A stretch of 64,000 bases of DNA, taken from contig NZ_CM003594.1 of assembly GCF_001435295.1 (NCBI RefSeq), forward strand, positions 2,500,574 to 2,564,573. Reading direction: 5' to 3'. The DNA is from Psychrobacter sp. P11F6 (GTDB lineage Bacteria; Pseudomonadota; Gammaproteobacteria; Pseudomonadales; Moraxellaceae). Under the pieces are notes generated by a model. That model did no database searches and was not told where the DNA came from. It worked only from the letters and a program-made list of their open reading frames with translations. This document shows, piece by piece, positions 27,242 to 37,378 of this stretch; positions within the stretch are counted from its first letter, which is position 1; each line of letters begins with the position of its first letter. The translations under genes were made by a program, and so were the position numbers.

Positions 27242-29545
27242 ATGTTATCTTCATCAATGAACGCTGTACCTATTTTAAAACTAAGTGTTTTAGCCTTGTC
27301 TTTATTGCATATCAGTAGCGCTTATGCGGATTCCACAACCGTAAAGGCGCACATGCCTACTACGGATGATGAGCCACATATTCAATTGCCAGAAATCGTC
27401 GTTTATGCGACAGCAGCGGATAAGCGCTCTAGTACCAATGCACTTGGGACAGCCGCCACCCTTGATCAAAAATTTATTAGCAGCAAACAAGTGGCAAGCA
27501 GTGATACAGCCACCATACTGACAAAAATATCCGGTCTAAATGTCCAAAGTGCCGGTGGCATCTCAAACTTGCCCGTGATAAGAGGCATGGCGGACAACCG
27601 TCTGCGTATCTTAGTAGATGGCGTTGACTCAATCGCCTCCTGTCCAAACAGTATGAACTCACCCTTGTCTTATATTGCGCCAAGCGCTATAGACAAGACC
27701 ACCGTCTATGCAGGTGTGACGCCTGTGAGTGTCGGTGGTAATAGCATTGGCGGTACTATCGTTGTCGAGACAGCAGAGCCTATGTTTTCAACGGATAGCG
27801 ACATATTAACCTCAGGTGAAATCGGCACATTTTATCGTAGTAATGGTGACGCTTATGGCGCCAATTTATCTACCACAGCTGCAAATGATCAGCTTAGCCT
27901 CACCTATAAAGGCAGCTTTGCGCAGGCGGATAATTATAAAGCTGGTGGTGATTTTAAATCTTATACAGAGACAGGGAACGCTGGTAAAGCCTTAGCGAAA
28001 GACGAAGTTGGTTCAACCGCCTATGAAAGCAAAAACCAGTCAGTAGATGTGGCTTATAAGAACGGCAATCATCTACTACAAGGCACTTATTTTTGGCAAA
28101 ACGTCCCAAAAGAGTTATATCCAAATCAGCGGATGGACATGCTCGACAATCAGCTTGACCGCATTAATTTGCGCTACAAAAGCGAGTTAAATTGGGGACA
28201 GTTAGAAGCACAGGCCTATCATGAAGATGTCGATCACTATATGAATTTTGGGGAAGACAAACAGTTCGTGTACGGTAATGCCAAAGGTATGCCGATGTAC
28301 ACCAGTAGCGAGACCAGCGGTGCCAATCTTAAAGGTATTATCGATTTAACCAATCAAAGCACGCTCAATATAGGTGCTGAATATCAAGACTACACGCTCG
28401 ATGACACGTGGGCGGCATCTGGCAACGGTATGATGTCGCCAAACGATTTTCAAAATATCAACAATGGTCAGCGTCAGCGCATCGGTATCTATGGCGAATG
28501 GGAAAAAGACATCTCATCTGACTGGAGCACCCAGCTTGGCGCTCGCTATGAAAACGTACGTACCAGTGCTGATGAAGTACATGGCTATCAAATCGATGGT
28601 CAAAACAATATGACCAATCAGCTGCGAGATAGCGCTAACTTTAATGCCAGTGACCGCCGAACCACCGATAATAACTTTGATATTACTGCACTCGCACGCT
28701 ACGACATTGATTCACAAAAAAATCTAGCCTTAGGTCTATCGCACAAAGAGCGCACGCCAAGCTTATATGAACGCTATACCTGGTCCACTTGGAAAATGGC
28801 GGCTATCATGAACAATACCGTTGGTGACGGTAATGGCTATTTTGGTGATCCTAATCTACGCCCAGAAAAATCTAACACCCTATCTGCCACCTTAGACTGG
28901 CGCGGTGCTGATGATAGCTGGGGCGTTAAAGCCACTCCTTACTATTCAAAAATTGACGACTATGTCGATGCCGTACAGTGGAACCCCATGGCAAACACAG
29001 CAGCTAGCACTCAAACAGCGAATCAATATAATGTGCTGCGCTATACCAACCAAGATGCTGAGATATATGGCATAGATATCTCAGCCAATCGGGAGCTGGC
29101 AGCAAATGCTTGGGGGTACTGGAATATAGTAGGCTCCTTAAGCTATACCAAAGGGGAAAATAAAGACAGCGGCTCAGACTTATATAACATCATGCCATTC
29201 AATGGCAGTGTTGCCCTGAATCGGGAAAATAATGGTTGGACAAACCAAATCGAAGTGGTGGGCGTCGCGGCTAAAAATGATATCTCAACCCCTCGTAACG
29301 AAATTAAAACGGCGGGTTATGGTCTCTTAAATCTCAGTACAGGCTATCAGTTTAAAGAGGTAGCAATTGAGGCTGGTATCGATAACGTATTCGATAAAAA
29401 CTATGCCCTACCTCTAGGGGGCGCATACATGGGTCAAGGCAAAACCATGTCGATGAATGGCGAAATAGGTAGCGGTTCTAACTGGGGCACTGCCGTTCCT
29501 GGCGCGGGACGATCATTGTATGTGGGTGTCAACTATAAGTTTTAG
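27242..29545 (+). CDS. OprC-like TonB-dependent copper receptor
   Basis: A 767-residue outer-membrane receptor with signal peptide (LSLLHISSAYA), plug (LPVIRGMADNRLRILVDGVD) and barrel ending in GVNYKF. Residues 134-138 are CPNSM, matching the CxxxM copper-binding motif of Pseudomonas OprC, whose other ligands are a His and a Met in the barrel. Several Met-rich loops (GMPMYTSS; AASGNGMMSP; MGQGKTMSMNG) support copper as substrate. It is related to OprC/NosA (TonB-copper family). The DUF2946 gene lies upstream and a SafE-type gene 88 bp downstream. Copper regulation is expected, but I see no clear CueR or CopR site. Confidence 0.85.
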   Translation: MLSSSMNAVPILKLSVLALSLLHISSAYADSTTVKAHMPTTDDEPHIQLPEIVVYATAADKRSSTNALGTAATLDQKFISSKQVASSDTATILTKISGLNVQSAGGISNLPVIRGMADNRLRILVDGVDSIASCPNSMNSPLSYIAPSAIDKTTVYAGVTPVSVGGNSIGGTIVVETAEPMFSTDSDILTSGEIGTFYRSNGDAYGANLSTTAANDQLSLTYKGSFAQADNYKAGGDFKSYTETGNAGKALAKDEVGSTAYESKNQSVDVAYKNGNHLLQGTYFWQNVPKELYPNQRMDMLDNQLDRINLRYKSELNWGQLEAQAYHEDVDHYMNFGEDKQFVYGNAKGMPMYTSSETSGANLKGIIDLTNQSTLNIGAEYQDYTLDDTWAASGNGMMSPNDFQNINNGQRQRIGIYGEWEKDISSDWSTQLGARYENVRTSADEVHGYQIDGQNNMTNQLRDSANFNASDRRTTDNNFDITALARYDIDSQKNLALGLSHKERTPSLYERYTWSTWKMAAIMNNTVGDGNGYFGDPNLRPEKSNTLSATLDWRGADDSWGVKATPYYSKIDDYVDAVQWNPMANTAASTQTANQYNVLRYTNQDAEIYGIDISANRELAANAWGYWNIVGSLSYTKGENKDSGSDLYNIMPFNGSVALNRENNGWTNQIEVVGVAAKNDISTPRNEIKTAGYGLLNLSTGYQFKEVAIEAGIDNVFDKNYALPLGGAYMGQGKTMSMNGEIGSGSNWGTAVPGAGRSLYVGVNYKF

Positions 29546-29633
29546 GTGTCATTAAGATAGGTCATTAACTGACTAACATAACGATTAAACCTTCAACAGA
29601 TTTTATTTATCTTATATCTTAGGAAGCACCTTC

Positions 29634-30476
29634 ATGACTATAGCACTATTAATTGCAGCATTCTTAATGGGATTTTTTGGTTCGCCGCATTGCTTAGGTA
29701 TGTGTGGCGGTATCGTCACCGCATTCGGACTATCGATGAAAGAAACCAGTCCAGCAAAAAAACGCGGCCTCATTGCGACTTACCATTTGGGGCGCTTACT
29801 CAGTTATGCCCTATTGGGCTTAATTGCTGGAGTGATTGGCACTACGGTATTGACCCCTTTAATGGTTGGCAATAGCACACCTCGCATTCTACTAGGGTTG
29901 GTCTTGGTATTTGTAGGATTAACCATGCTAGGGTTGCCTTTTTTGAACAAGCTTGAACGCCTTGGTATGCATTTTTGGCAAGCTTTATCACCTCTGCGGC
30001 AGAAAGTATTCCCCTTAAACACTTTTCCTCGAGCATTAACAGCAGGTTTATTATGGGGATTTTTACCCTGTGGTCTCGTTTATGGCGCATTACTTATTGC
30101 GGTCGTCGGTCATGACCCGCTCACAGGTGCCGTGTTAATGTTTGTCTTTGGTCTAGGAACCGTACCCATGCTCGTCGCTACGCACGGAACGGTCAACTGG
30201 ATGCGCAATCAAATCGGGCGTTTGCGCTTAAGGCAAGTGAATGGCGTAATCATGATATTATCTGGCTTAGCCGTCATAGCGGTGCCGATGATCATGGCCA
30301 ATATGCATGGTGGACACGGGCAAATGAATCACGAGCAAATGAATCACGAGCAAATGAATCACGAGCAAATGAATCACGAGCAAATGAATCACGAGCAAAT
30401 GAATCACGAGCAAATGAATCACGAGCAAATGAATCACGAGCAAATGAATCACGAGCAAATGAATCACGAGCAATAA
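29634..30476 (+). CDS. SafE/COG2836-type membrane protein with His/Met tail
   Basis: A 280-residue protein with about six membrane helices. GSPHCLGMCGG near the N-terminus and LLWGFLPCGLVYGALLIA are the signatures of the COG2836 sulfite-exporter-like family, whose members include copper-handling proteins for cytochrome oxidase assembly. The C-terminus is a HGGHG sequence followed by ten QMNHE repeats, a likely metal-binding tail facing one side of the membrane. The gene follows the copper receptor by 88 bp and probably shares its operon. Copper transfer is inferred from context and from the Met/His repeats. Confidence 0.82.
   Translation: MTIALLIAAFLMGFFGSPHCLGMCGGIVTAFGLSMKETSPAKKRGLIATYHLGRLLSYALLGLIAGVIGTTVLTPLMVGNSTPRILLGLVLVFVGLTMLGLPFLNKLERLGMHFWQALSPLRQKVFPLNTFPRALTAGLLWGFLPCGLVYGALLIAVVGHDPLTGAVLMFVFGLGTVPMLVATHGTVNWMRNQIGRLRLRQVNGVIMILSGLAVIAVPMIMANMHGGHGQMNHEQMNHEQMNHEQMNHEQMNHEQMNHEQMNHEQMNHEQMNHEQMNHEQ
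30321..30470 (+). repeat. 15-bp coding microsatellite (10 copies)
   Basis: CAAATGAATCACGAG is repeated ten times without a difference and codes QMNHE each time. The array ends just before CAATAA. Length change by slippage would keep the frame and alter only the number of Met/His units. Confidence 0.97.
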
Positions 30477-30522
30477 AAACGTCTCTCATGTACATAGGAG
30501 GCAATGATATTTTAAATTATGG

Positions 30523-30554
30523 ATAGGGCATTTTTAACGTGCCCTATTTTTTTA
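30523..30554. terminator. Terminator between convergent genes
   Basis: ATAGGGCA (30523-30530) pairs with TGCCCTAT (30540-30547) around a T-rich loop, with a run of T after it on the plus strand. Confidence 0.8.
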
Positions 30555-31490
30555 TCTGCTAATGCGCCAACTTCTGAATTTAGCAAAGAAACCTTTTAGC
30601 CTTTCAGAAAAATTAAAAGCCTCTGACTCCGGCACTTCTTCAACATGATGACGAGCTGCCAGTATCGGCTGCTGCACCAATCGTTCGTGATGATCGAAAG
30701 CCCGATCAAGACTGATACTCATGATAGAGAAGTTAGTCGGACGTGGTAGACAGCGATATACCTGACCCTTATTAATTAATTCAATGACCATATGGGCATC
30801 TTTGAATTCAGTCAACATCAGCACCATCAGATCTGGCTGGATATTTTTTAAGGCATAAACGATGGGGGTAATATTTTCTTTATTGAGCGTCGAATCTGTA
30901 ATCGTGACACCAAAGCGTTTTTTTTGTAATAACTTTGCGGCCTCTTCAAGGTTACTCGCCCAGCTCACGGTATAAGCGCTCTTAAAATGACTTTTTATTT
31001 GTTGATAGACACTCTCATCATCGTCTAATACCAATATATTGCGATTGCTAACCGTGCCACTATTAACACAGTTTTGAGTTGCATCATTTTCCATAGTATT
31101 TTGTGTGATTTCTTGCGTTTGCTGAGCAATTTCTGTGGCTTTATTAACAATTTTTTTGAGTTCATCATTTTGCCATGGCTTAGTGATATAGCGATAAATT
31201 TCGCCCTCATTCACAGAATCCATCACGGCATTTAGATCCGCATAACCAGTTAACAAGATACGAATAGTATTTGGTGAAGCTGCTTTGATGTCACTCAATA
31301 CTTCCGTACCTTGCTTATCTGGCATGCGTTGGTCGCTGATGACCACTTGTACTTCATTCGTGCTGACATATTCCATTAGCTCAGTGGCATCGGTAGTAAT
31401 AAATACGTCATGTGACTGGCGAAAATGCATTTTTAAGCTGCGCAAGATACGCGGCTCATCATCGATAAAAGCGATTTTTGGTTTTTGCAT
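30552..31490 (-). CDS. Response regulator with two receiver domains
   Basis: A 312-residue protein. Receiver 1 (about 4-120) has DDEP, the phosphate-accepting Asp53 (ISDQRMP) and Lys104 (YITKPW). Receiver 2 (about 151-270) has LDDDES, a likely Asp199 (TITDS) and a Lys replaced in CLPRP, so its signalling may be altered. There is no DNA-binding, GGDEF or HD-GYP output domain. The first receiver resembles those of RpfG-type regulators. It is coupled to the histidine kinase upstream (33-bp gap, same strand) and may act by protein-protein contact or phosphotransfer. Confidence 0.88.
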   Translation of the reverse strand: MQKPKIAFIDDEPRILRSLKMHFRQSHDVFITTDATELMEYVSTNEVQVVISDQRMPDKQGTEVLSDIKAASPNTIRILLTGYADLNAVMDSVNEGEIYRYITKPWQNDELKKIVNKATEIAQQTQEITQNTMENDATQNCVNSGTVSNRNILVLDDDESVYQQIKSHFKSAYTVSWASNLEEAAKLLQKKRFGVTITDSTLNKENITPIVYALKNIQPDLMVLMLTEFKDAHMVIELINKGQVYRCLPRPTNFSIMSISLDRAFDHHERLVQQPILAARHHVEEVPESEAFNFSERLKGFFAKFRSWRISR

Positions 31491-31523
31491 GACGCTCTCT
31501 TTAAATAAATGGTTGGAAGTCTC

Positions 31524-33881
31524 TCAACTTTCAAATAAGACTTGCGCAGGTTTCTTTTCATGAACGATAGACTGTATCGGTAGCATGAGAGTAAACGTCG
31601 TGCCCGCGCCAACGACTGAGCTAACCTCAATGCGTCCACTATGTTGTTCAATGATTTGTGCCGTAATGGCCAATCCTAACCCTGTGCCATCGCCTGCTTT
31701 TTTGGTGGTAAAAAACGGCTCAAAGATATGCGTTAAAACATCCTCTTTGATACCAGATCCATTGTCTATAATGCGTACCACGATATATTGCTGCGCCTCA
31801 TCGACAGACGAGCTGACTTGCAATGTCCCTTTATGATCTGGCGGCATGGCTTGGGCGGCATTATTAAATAGGTTTAGTAATACTTGGTTAATTTGTGAAG
31901 GATTACATTGAATCAGCGGCAGCTCCGCTAGATTGGTATTGACGTCTAAGGTTTTTAAATTATTGCGAGCCATAATCAATGAGGTATTGATACAGTCATT
32001 GATATCGATATCTTTTACTTTGGATTCGTCAAGTCGAGAAAAGTCGCGCAAGCTGACGACCAGTTCAGCAATTTGATCGACGCCATACAGTCCATCTTTG
32101 ATTAAATCTGCCAAATCTTCACTGACTTCATCTTCTTTGATTTCCTCGCAACATTGTAAGGTTTGCTCTATCAGCTGCTTGACTTGCTCTTGATTGATAG
32201 TTGGTGCTTTTAACGCCTGCAATAATTGATCGGTATGCTGTAGCAATTCATCAAAACGCACGAGATTATCACCAACCAACTCCATGTTACTTCGCACATA
32301 GCCCAGCGGCGTATTGACCTCATGCGCCACGCCAGCCACCATTTGACCTAATGTAGCCATTTTTTCGGAGCGCACCAGATGCACTTGTGAGGCTTTCAAC
32401 TCATCCATGGCTTGCTGCAAGTCTTGGGTGCGGGCAGCGACTTGTTTTTCTAGATGAACATTGATTTCGGCAAGCGCGCCTTCATTCTCGACGACGCGGT
32501 CGATCAATTGGTTGGTCTGCTCGCTGATGATTTGAATCTCGCTGACATTTGAGTGTGGCAGTTTAAGGGCGCTTAATTGTTGATATTTTTTTTGCTCAAT
32601 TAATGCACCCATATCAGCCACTGCTAGTGCCATGTATTTTAGTGGTCGTGTAAAGTAGCGACGGAACACCCACGCGGTCAACAACAGAATAGGAATAAAA
32701 CCCAGTAGCATGGTTTGAATCAGCTGGTTTGACAACGCATTTGCCACGCTCATCATGTCAGTATTGGGCTTGACGATGACCATCTTCCAATAGGTAAATG
32801 GCATGCGAAACACAAAGGCGGTGGCGGGCTGCTGCAACACAAAATCATTGGGCACAGCGATGGTCTCAATCAAGTGACTGTCTACCAGATTAAATGTTTG
32901 GTCAATATTCAATAGCAGCAATGCTGACAGCAACTTGGATTCTTGTTCGCTGATTTTATTCAGATTGGTCGTACTCAAAATACTACGTGCCGCGAGCGTA
33001 TAACGACTTTCATCTTTGGCAACTGCCTCATCGATGAGTGTTTGATTAATGCTATATAGGCTGTCCGCAATAGGGGCAAAGCTTGAATGTTTCTCGGCCA
33101 ATTGATGTGCGGTTACCATTTCGCCTTGCGGATTATCTTCAGTCGCTTGCGTGACCATAGATTGATCAGGAAAGGTCAAAAATCGATTGTCCAAGTCTAC
33201 CAAAAAGACATAACCACCCAGCTTATCTTGCCACTTTTTCATGGCTTCATCGAGGTTATCTAATAGCAGATTAAAACTCACTACCCCATCAAAAGCCTGA
33301 TTGCGACTGTCATACAATGCCTTGGCACACGTCATCATCGGCTGATTGCTTTGCGGATCGACATACGCACGGCTCCAGACACAGTGGTCATGGCGTGCGT
33401 ACATCGCAGGAATGTACCACCACTCTCTATAATAGGGACTCGGCGTTTGGCGCACTTGATTATACTGCTCTAACGGCTGCATGTTGCCTGCGTCATCACG
33501 CGCCCACACAAACGACTGACGCTCTCGGTTTTGAGCGTACATATTTGGATCAAACCACACGCCGCCGCCCACAATCCGTTGATCGGTCTGTTGCATGAGA
33601 TTACCAAAGGTTTCTCTATAAAGACCGTCTTCTTTTGGCAAGCCGCCCGCCATCGCACTGGTTGCCTTTGCCAGTCCGTCGACATGGCTGATATTCGCCA
33701 TAATACTATTAATGGCTTCGTTACCCGTTTCAACCACTGTCTCTGAAGTCATCTCCAATATACGAGGCTTAGCTTGAGTCTCAATAACCCAATACACCAT
33801 CAGGATAATTAGTAAAAAAGCCAATGCTAAAATAATCAGCATGCGTGTGGAAATACTACCAAGCCGACCAGCAACACTCAT
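31524..33881 (-). CDS. Membrane sensor histidine kinase with Cache-like domain
   Basis: A 785-residue protein with an N-terminal membrane helix (15-33) and a ~350-residue periplasmic region of the Cache type (GGGVWFDPNMYAQNR; YYREWWYIPAM). A second helix (388-405), a HAMP-like/coiled-coil linker, HisKA with His520 (AHEVNTPLGYV) and a HATPase domain (FEPFFTTKKAGDGTGLGLAI) follow. Cache domains sense small ligands such as amino or carboxylic acids; the signal here is unknown. It forms a pair with the double-receiver protein downstream. Confidence 0.9.
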   Translation of the reverse strand: MSVAGRLGSISTRMLIILALAFLLIILMVYWVIETQAKPRILEMTSETVVETGNEAINSIMANISHVDGLAKATSAMAGGLPKEDGLYRETFGNLMQQTDQRIVGGGVWFDPNMYAQNRERQSFVWARDDAGNMQPLEQYNQVRQTPSPYYREWWYIPAMYARHDHCVWSRAYVDPQSNQPMMTCAKALYDSRNQAFDGVVSFNLLLDNLDEAMKKWQDKLGGYVFLVDLDNRFLTFPDQSMVTQATEDNPQGEMVTAHQLAEKHSSFAPIADSLYSINQTLIDEAVAKDESRYTLAARSILSTTNLNKISEQESKLLSALLLLNIDQTFNLVDSHLIETIAVPNDFVLQQPATAFVFRMPFTYWKMVIVKPNTDMMSVANALSNQLIQTMLLGFIPILLLTAWVFRRYFTRPLKYMALAVADMGALIEQKKYQQLSALKLPHSNVSEIQIISEQTNQLIDRVVENEGALAEINVHLEKQVAARTQDLQQAMDELKASQVHLVRSEKMATLGQMVAGVAHEVNTPLGYVRSNMELVGDNLVRFDELLQHTDQLLQALKAPTINQEQVKQLIEQTLQCCEEIKEDEVSEDLADLIKDGLYGVDQIAELVVSLRDFSRLDESKVKDIDINDCINTSLIMARNNLKTLDVNTNLAELPLIQCNPSQINQVLLNLFNNAAQAMPPDHKGTLQVSSSVDEAQQYIVVRIIDNGSGIKEDVLTHIFEPFFTTKKAGDGTGLGLAITAQIIEQHSGRIEVSSVVGAGTTFTLMLPIQSIVHEKKPAQVLFES

Positions 33882-34619
33882 AGATAAACCTTATATTGAT
33901 GCGTCTACCATCATCAATGCATCACTTAATGAATAAAGACATCAGTGATACGCAACCACCATTTATAGTGGGCTCAAGGATACGATGCCGTCATGACAAT
34001 ATGATGACAAAAGTTTTTTTTCTTATCTGTTGACCAGCACCTTTTAATTAACAACAATTAGCTTGCCGTTGATAGATACAACCTTGTACTCATTTAGCGC
34101 TGCTCTCTTTTTATCATCAATAACATCATGCAGCTTATTGAGCGCATATAGTCAGAGCACTTTTAAACTGCTACGGTGTTACCCGCCCTATATGTACTCA
34201 GTGTACTATCTGCGGTCGGTCGCCTTGTAGCGATTCTAAAATTCCTTGACTATAGCTGTACTATCATCAGCCATTGCAAGGCACAAAAAAGCCACTTATT
34301 TTTTAAGTGGCTTCTTCATATTCAAGTCAATCGCTCATTTTTCTATTTATGTCATCAATATCTCTATGATTATAGAGTCTGCCAAGTTTATCTTGTTCTG
34401 TACTGTGAAATTTTATACATATGTTATATTAATAATACTAATATAGAGGGTGTGTTTGTATTTTATATAATATCGCGGATCACCGTCACTTATCACTGAT
34501 TGCAAAGCCTATCTGTTGTACACTCAGAGCTTGATATAACTCGCTCATACAGCTATTCAACTAACCCTAAAGAAAGGCGCTCACAAAGTCTTTCTCTTTT
34601 AAATATTAAAGGAAAAGCG
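33882..34619. other. Long spacer
   Basis: This 740-bp region separates the kinase promoter from the lipoprotein gene. I find the hairpin at 34285-34316 and an AT-rich stretch (TATGTTATATTAATAATA near 34423) with a loose resemblance to half a Zur box. I see no gene. A plus-strand frame at 34176-34499 has a low-complexity, membrane-like translation typical of AT-rich noncoding DNA. Confidence 0.5.
34285..34316. terminator. Hairpin terminator
   Basis: AAGCCACTTA and TAAGTGGCTT pair around a T-rich loop, with an A run on the left. It favours termination on the minus strand. It belongs to no gene that I can see. Confidence 0.7.
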
Positions 34620-35096
34620 ATGCGCTCTTTGTTTTTTAGTACTTTGTGCTTAGCAAGCAGTCTTTCACTAATGGCTTGTAGTAGTCATCCACCAACCACG
34701 GCAAAAGAATCAACAGCTATCATTACCAACACGACAAAAGAAAACGCTGACGAACAGCTAAGCGTGGAGCCGTCCAGCCCCAAAGAACCGTTATCAGCAT
34801 TCACCGCTTTTGGTAATACAGAAAAAAGTTGGCGCACAGTAATTGATGGCAACCAACTCAGCATTGAAGCAGATTTTTTGAGACCAACGACCATCGTTGT
34901 CTCTCGTTCGACCTATGCCGAAGGTGTGGAATACGTGAGTACCGTTAGCGGCAAGCCTATTATTATGAATATAAATAGCCAGATTTGTACCGACGATAAT
35001 GGCTATCAAAATGAATTTACGGTGACGTTGACTTATGATAATAAAAGCTATCAAGGTTGTGCCGTTGCTGGAGCGTATGAAACAGCACCTACGTAA
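34620..35096 (+). CDS. Hypothetical lipoprotein (158 residues)
   Basis: I chose ATG 34620 because AAAGGAAAA lies just upstream and the product then begins with a lipoprotein signal (SLSLMAC, Cys20). The mature N-terminus is a Thr/Glu-rich linker. The C-terminal ~100 residues resemble the small COG3650-type beta domain (WRTVIDGNQLSIEADFLRPT...NEFTVTLTYDNKSYQGCAVAG), seen in periplasmic proteins with two Cys. The longer frame from 34500 would hide the signal peptide. Function is unknown. Confidence 0.75.
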   Translation: MRSLFFSTLCLASSLSLMACSSHPPTTAKESTAIITNTTKENADEQLSVEPSSPKEPLSAFTAFGNTEKSWRTVIDGNQLSIEADFLRPTTIVVSRSTYAEGVEYVSTVSGKPIIMNINSQICTDDNGYQNEFTVTLTYDNKSYQGCAVAGAYETAPT

Positions 35097-35301
35097 TTGC
35101 ATAGAATTTATTGTGGTTAGCAACCATCATAAATAGCCAGCCATTAGCCAATGGATAACGCATAATTTGGCAAATAAGTACTTATATTACTTTCAACCGA
35201 TGTCATTATTGTTTAATAAAAACACCCTATAGTCTGTCTATAAACCCTTCATTTTAGTCAAATAACCTTTTATATCAGTCTTACTCAATAAGGATGAACC
35301 T

Positions 35302-37236
35302 ATGAAAATTATGAAGACTCAAACCAATAATCCGGTAGACCACGACACATTTATCCATCAGCCTGATGCCAGTAAAACCCGTGTAGCAAACATACCAGGC
35401 AAACGCTTACCCTTCCCTGACCAAATTGGTAATTATCAGCGCAATATTGGGACGCCCACTGACGCTTATCAGGACAGTAAGGTTTATATTGTTGGGGGCG
35501 GTATTGCAGGTTTGGCCAGTGCTTATTACTGCATCCGAGATGGCAAAGTATCCGCTGAAAACATTACCGTTTTAGAGCATCTTGACGTGGCTGGTGGCTC
35601 TTTAGATGGTAGCGGCAATCCTGAGACGGGTTATATGGTGCGCGGCGGTCGTGAAATGGATTTCACTTACGAAAACTTTTGGGATTTATTCCAAGATATC
35701 CCCGCTCTTGAAATGCCTGTGCCTTATAGCACCTTGGATGAGTATCGCATAGCAAATGACACCGACCCCAATTACTCTATTGCACGCCTGATCCATAAGC
35801 AAGGTGAGATAAAAGACTTTAGTCAACTGGGATTGAGTAAAACCAACCAACTCGCTCTGATTCGTTTGCTATTAAAACCCAAGGAAGAGCTAGACGATAT
35901 CACTATTGAAGAGTATTTTGATGACAGCTTTTTGAGTAGTAACTTCTGGACATTTTGGCGAACCATGTTTGCTTTTGAAAACTGGCACAGCTTACTTGAG
36001 TTTAAGCTTTATACGCATCGCTTTTTACATGCATTGGACGGTCTAAACGACATGTCTGCACTGGTATTCCCAAGATACAACCAATTTGATAGCTTTGTTA
36101 AGCCATTACAAAATTATTTAAAAGATAAAGGCGTGCAGTTTCAGTATGACACGCTCGTTACCAATTTAGACATTGAGTTTGAGCATGCTGATAAAGTAAC
36201 AGGCACCAAAAAGGTCAAAGCCATCATCACGGAGAAAGCGAGTGAGCAAACTACCATTCCTATGGGCAGCAATGATTTCGTCATCGTGACGACTGGCTCC
36301 ATGACCGAAGATACCCGCTATGGTGATGATAACACTGCGCCGACGCTAGACTTCACAAAAGACAGCATGGGGCAATCGTCTGGTTGGAAAGTATGGAATA
36401 ATCTGGCTAAACAATCTGCCGTCTTTGGTCACCCAGAAAAATTTAATCAGCATGTGGATAAATCTGCTTGGATGTCGGCGACGTTGACCTGCCAGCCGTC
36501 TGCCTTTATTGATAAGCTCAAAACGCTGTCTGTCAACGACCCTTATACGGGTAAAACAGTGACCGGTGGCATCATTACGATTACGGATTCAAACTGGTTG
36601 ATGAGCTTTACTTGTAACCGTCAACCGCATTTCCCTGATCAGCCAGAAGACACGCTAGTCGTATGGCTATATGCCTTGTTTATGGATAAAGAAGGCAATT
36701 ATGTCAAAAAACCCATCCCAGAATGTACAGGCAAAGAGATCTTGAGCGAACTCTGTCATCACCTTGGCATCCTCGATGATATAGAGAATATCATGGCCAA
36801 TACCATCGTCAGAACGGCTTATATGCCCTACATTACCTCGATGTTTATGCCCCGTGCTAAAGGTGATCGTCCTGAGATAGTCCCTAATGGTTGTGTCAAT
36901 ATGGGTCTAGTCGGTCAGTTCGTCGAGACACATAATGATGTGGTATTTACCATGGAGAGCTCTGTTCGTACTGCTCGTGTCGCAGTTTATGAGCTACTGA
37001 ATGTACAGAAACAAGTCCCCGATATAAACCCATTACAATACGATATCCGTCAATTACTAAAAGCCGCCAATACACTCAACGATGGCAAAGGTTTCATCGG
37101 CGAAGGTCTACTAACTAAGCTCCTTAAGGGTACTTATTACGAGCACATATTGCCAAAAGCCAATCAATCCACCAACGGCAATGACTCAATATTTACTCAG
37201 CAGTGGGAAGCAATCAAAGGACTTTGGCATAAGTAG
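35302..37236 (+). CDS. ohyA: Oleate hydratase
   Basis: A 644-residue FAD-dependent hydratase of the MCRA family. The dinucleotide motif is [20 protein letters not shown], followed by [20 protein letters not shown] with the conserved Arg/Glu of the family. Later blocks such as [14 protein letters not shown] [20 protein letters not shown] are typical. The reaction adds water to the 9-10 double bond of oleate to give 10-hydroxystearate, helping detoxify unsaturated fatty acids. It is soluble or peripheral, and the length is normal (about 600-650). It is preceded by AATAAGGATGAACCT. No partner gene is adjacent; the convergent LysR is not necessarily its regulator. Confidence 0.93.
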   Translation: MKIMKTQTNNPVDHDTFIHQPDASKTRVANIPGKRLPFPDQIGNYQRNIGTPTDAYQDSKVYIVGGGIAGLASAYYCIRDGKVSAENITVLEHLDVAGGSLDGSGNPETGYMVRGGREMDFTYENFWDLFQDIPALEMPVPYSTLDEYRIANDTDPNYSIARLIHKQGEIKDFSQLGLSKTNQLALIRLLLKPKEELDDITIEEYFDDSFLSSNFWTFWRTMFAFENWHSLLEFKLYTHRFLHALDGLNDMSALVFPRYNQFDSFVKPLQNYLKDKGVQFQYDTLVTNLDIEFEHADKVTGTKKVKAIITEKASEQTTIPMGSNDFVIVTTGSMTEDTRYGDDNTAPTLDFTKDSMGQSSGWKVWNNLAKQSAVFGHPEKFNQHVDKSAWMSATLTCQPSAFIDKLKTLSVNDPYTGKTVTGGIITITDSNWLMSFTCNRQPHFPDQPEDTLVVWLYALFMDKEGNYVKKPIPECTGKEILSELCHHLGILDDIENIMANTIVRTAYMPYITSMFMPRAKGDRPEIVPNGCVNMGLVGQFVETHNDVVFTMESSVRTARVAVYELLNVQKQVPDINPLQYDIRQLLKAANTLNDGKGFIGEGLLTKLLKGTYYEHILPKANQSTNGNDSIFTQQWEAIKGLWHK

Positions 37237-37331
37237 TTCTGGCATCAGTAATGTTAGTTTGGATAAAAGCAGCTTTGATGAAAATGGCTTTAGTAAAACT
37301 AATGACGAAAAATAAAAGCGATAACGCTCTA

Positions 37332-37378
37332 GGGCATGTCCTCATTTTAAAAATGCAGATAGAACTAAGGTCATGCCC
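37332..37378. mobile_element. Very short MITE-like element
   Basis: A 47-bp element with ends GGGCATGTCC and GGTCATGCCC and TA on both sides. Its left part shares CTCATTTTAAAAATG with the left end of the 170-bp element at 26806. The right TA and the last base of the element form the TAG stop of the LysR gene. It could also act as a hairpin between two convergent genes. Confidence 0.65.

Noticed and set aside
30267..30504. Minus-strand ORFs of MLVIHLL- and ARDSF-type repeats
   Set aside because: They are the complement of the QMNHE microsatellite, read in other frames.
34415..34440. Second Zur box
   Set aside because: ATGTTATATTAATAATA matches one half only and lies ~180 bp from the nearest gene start.
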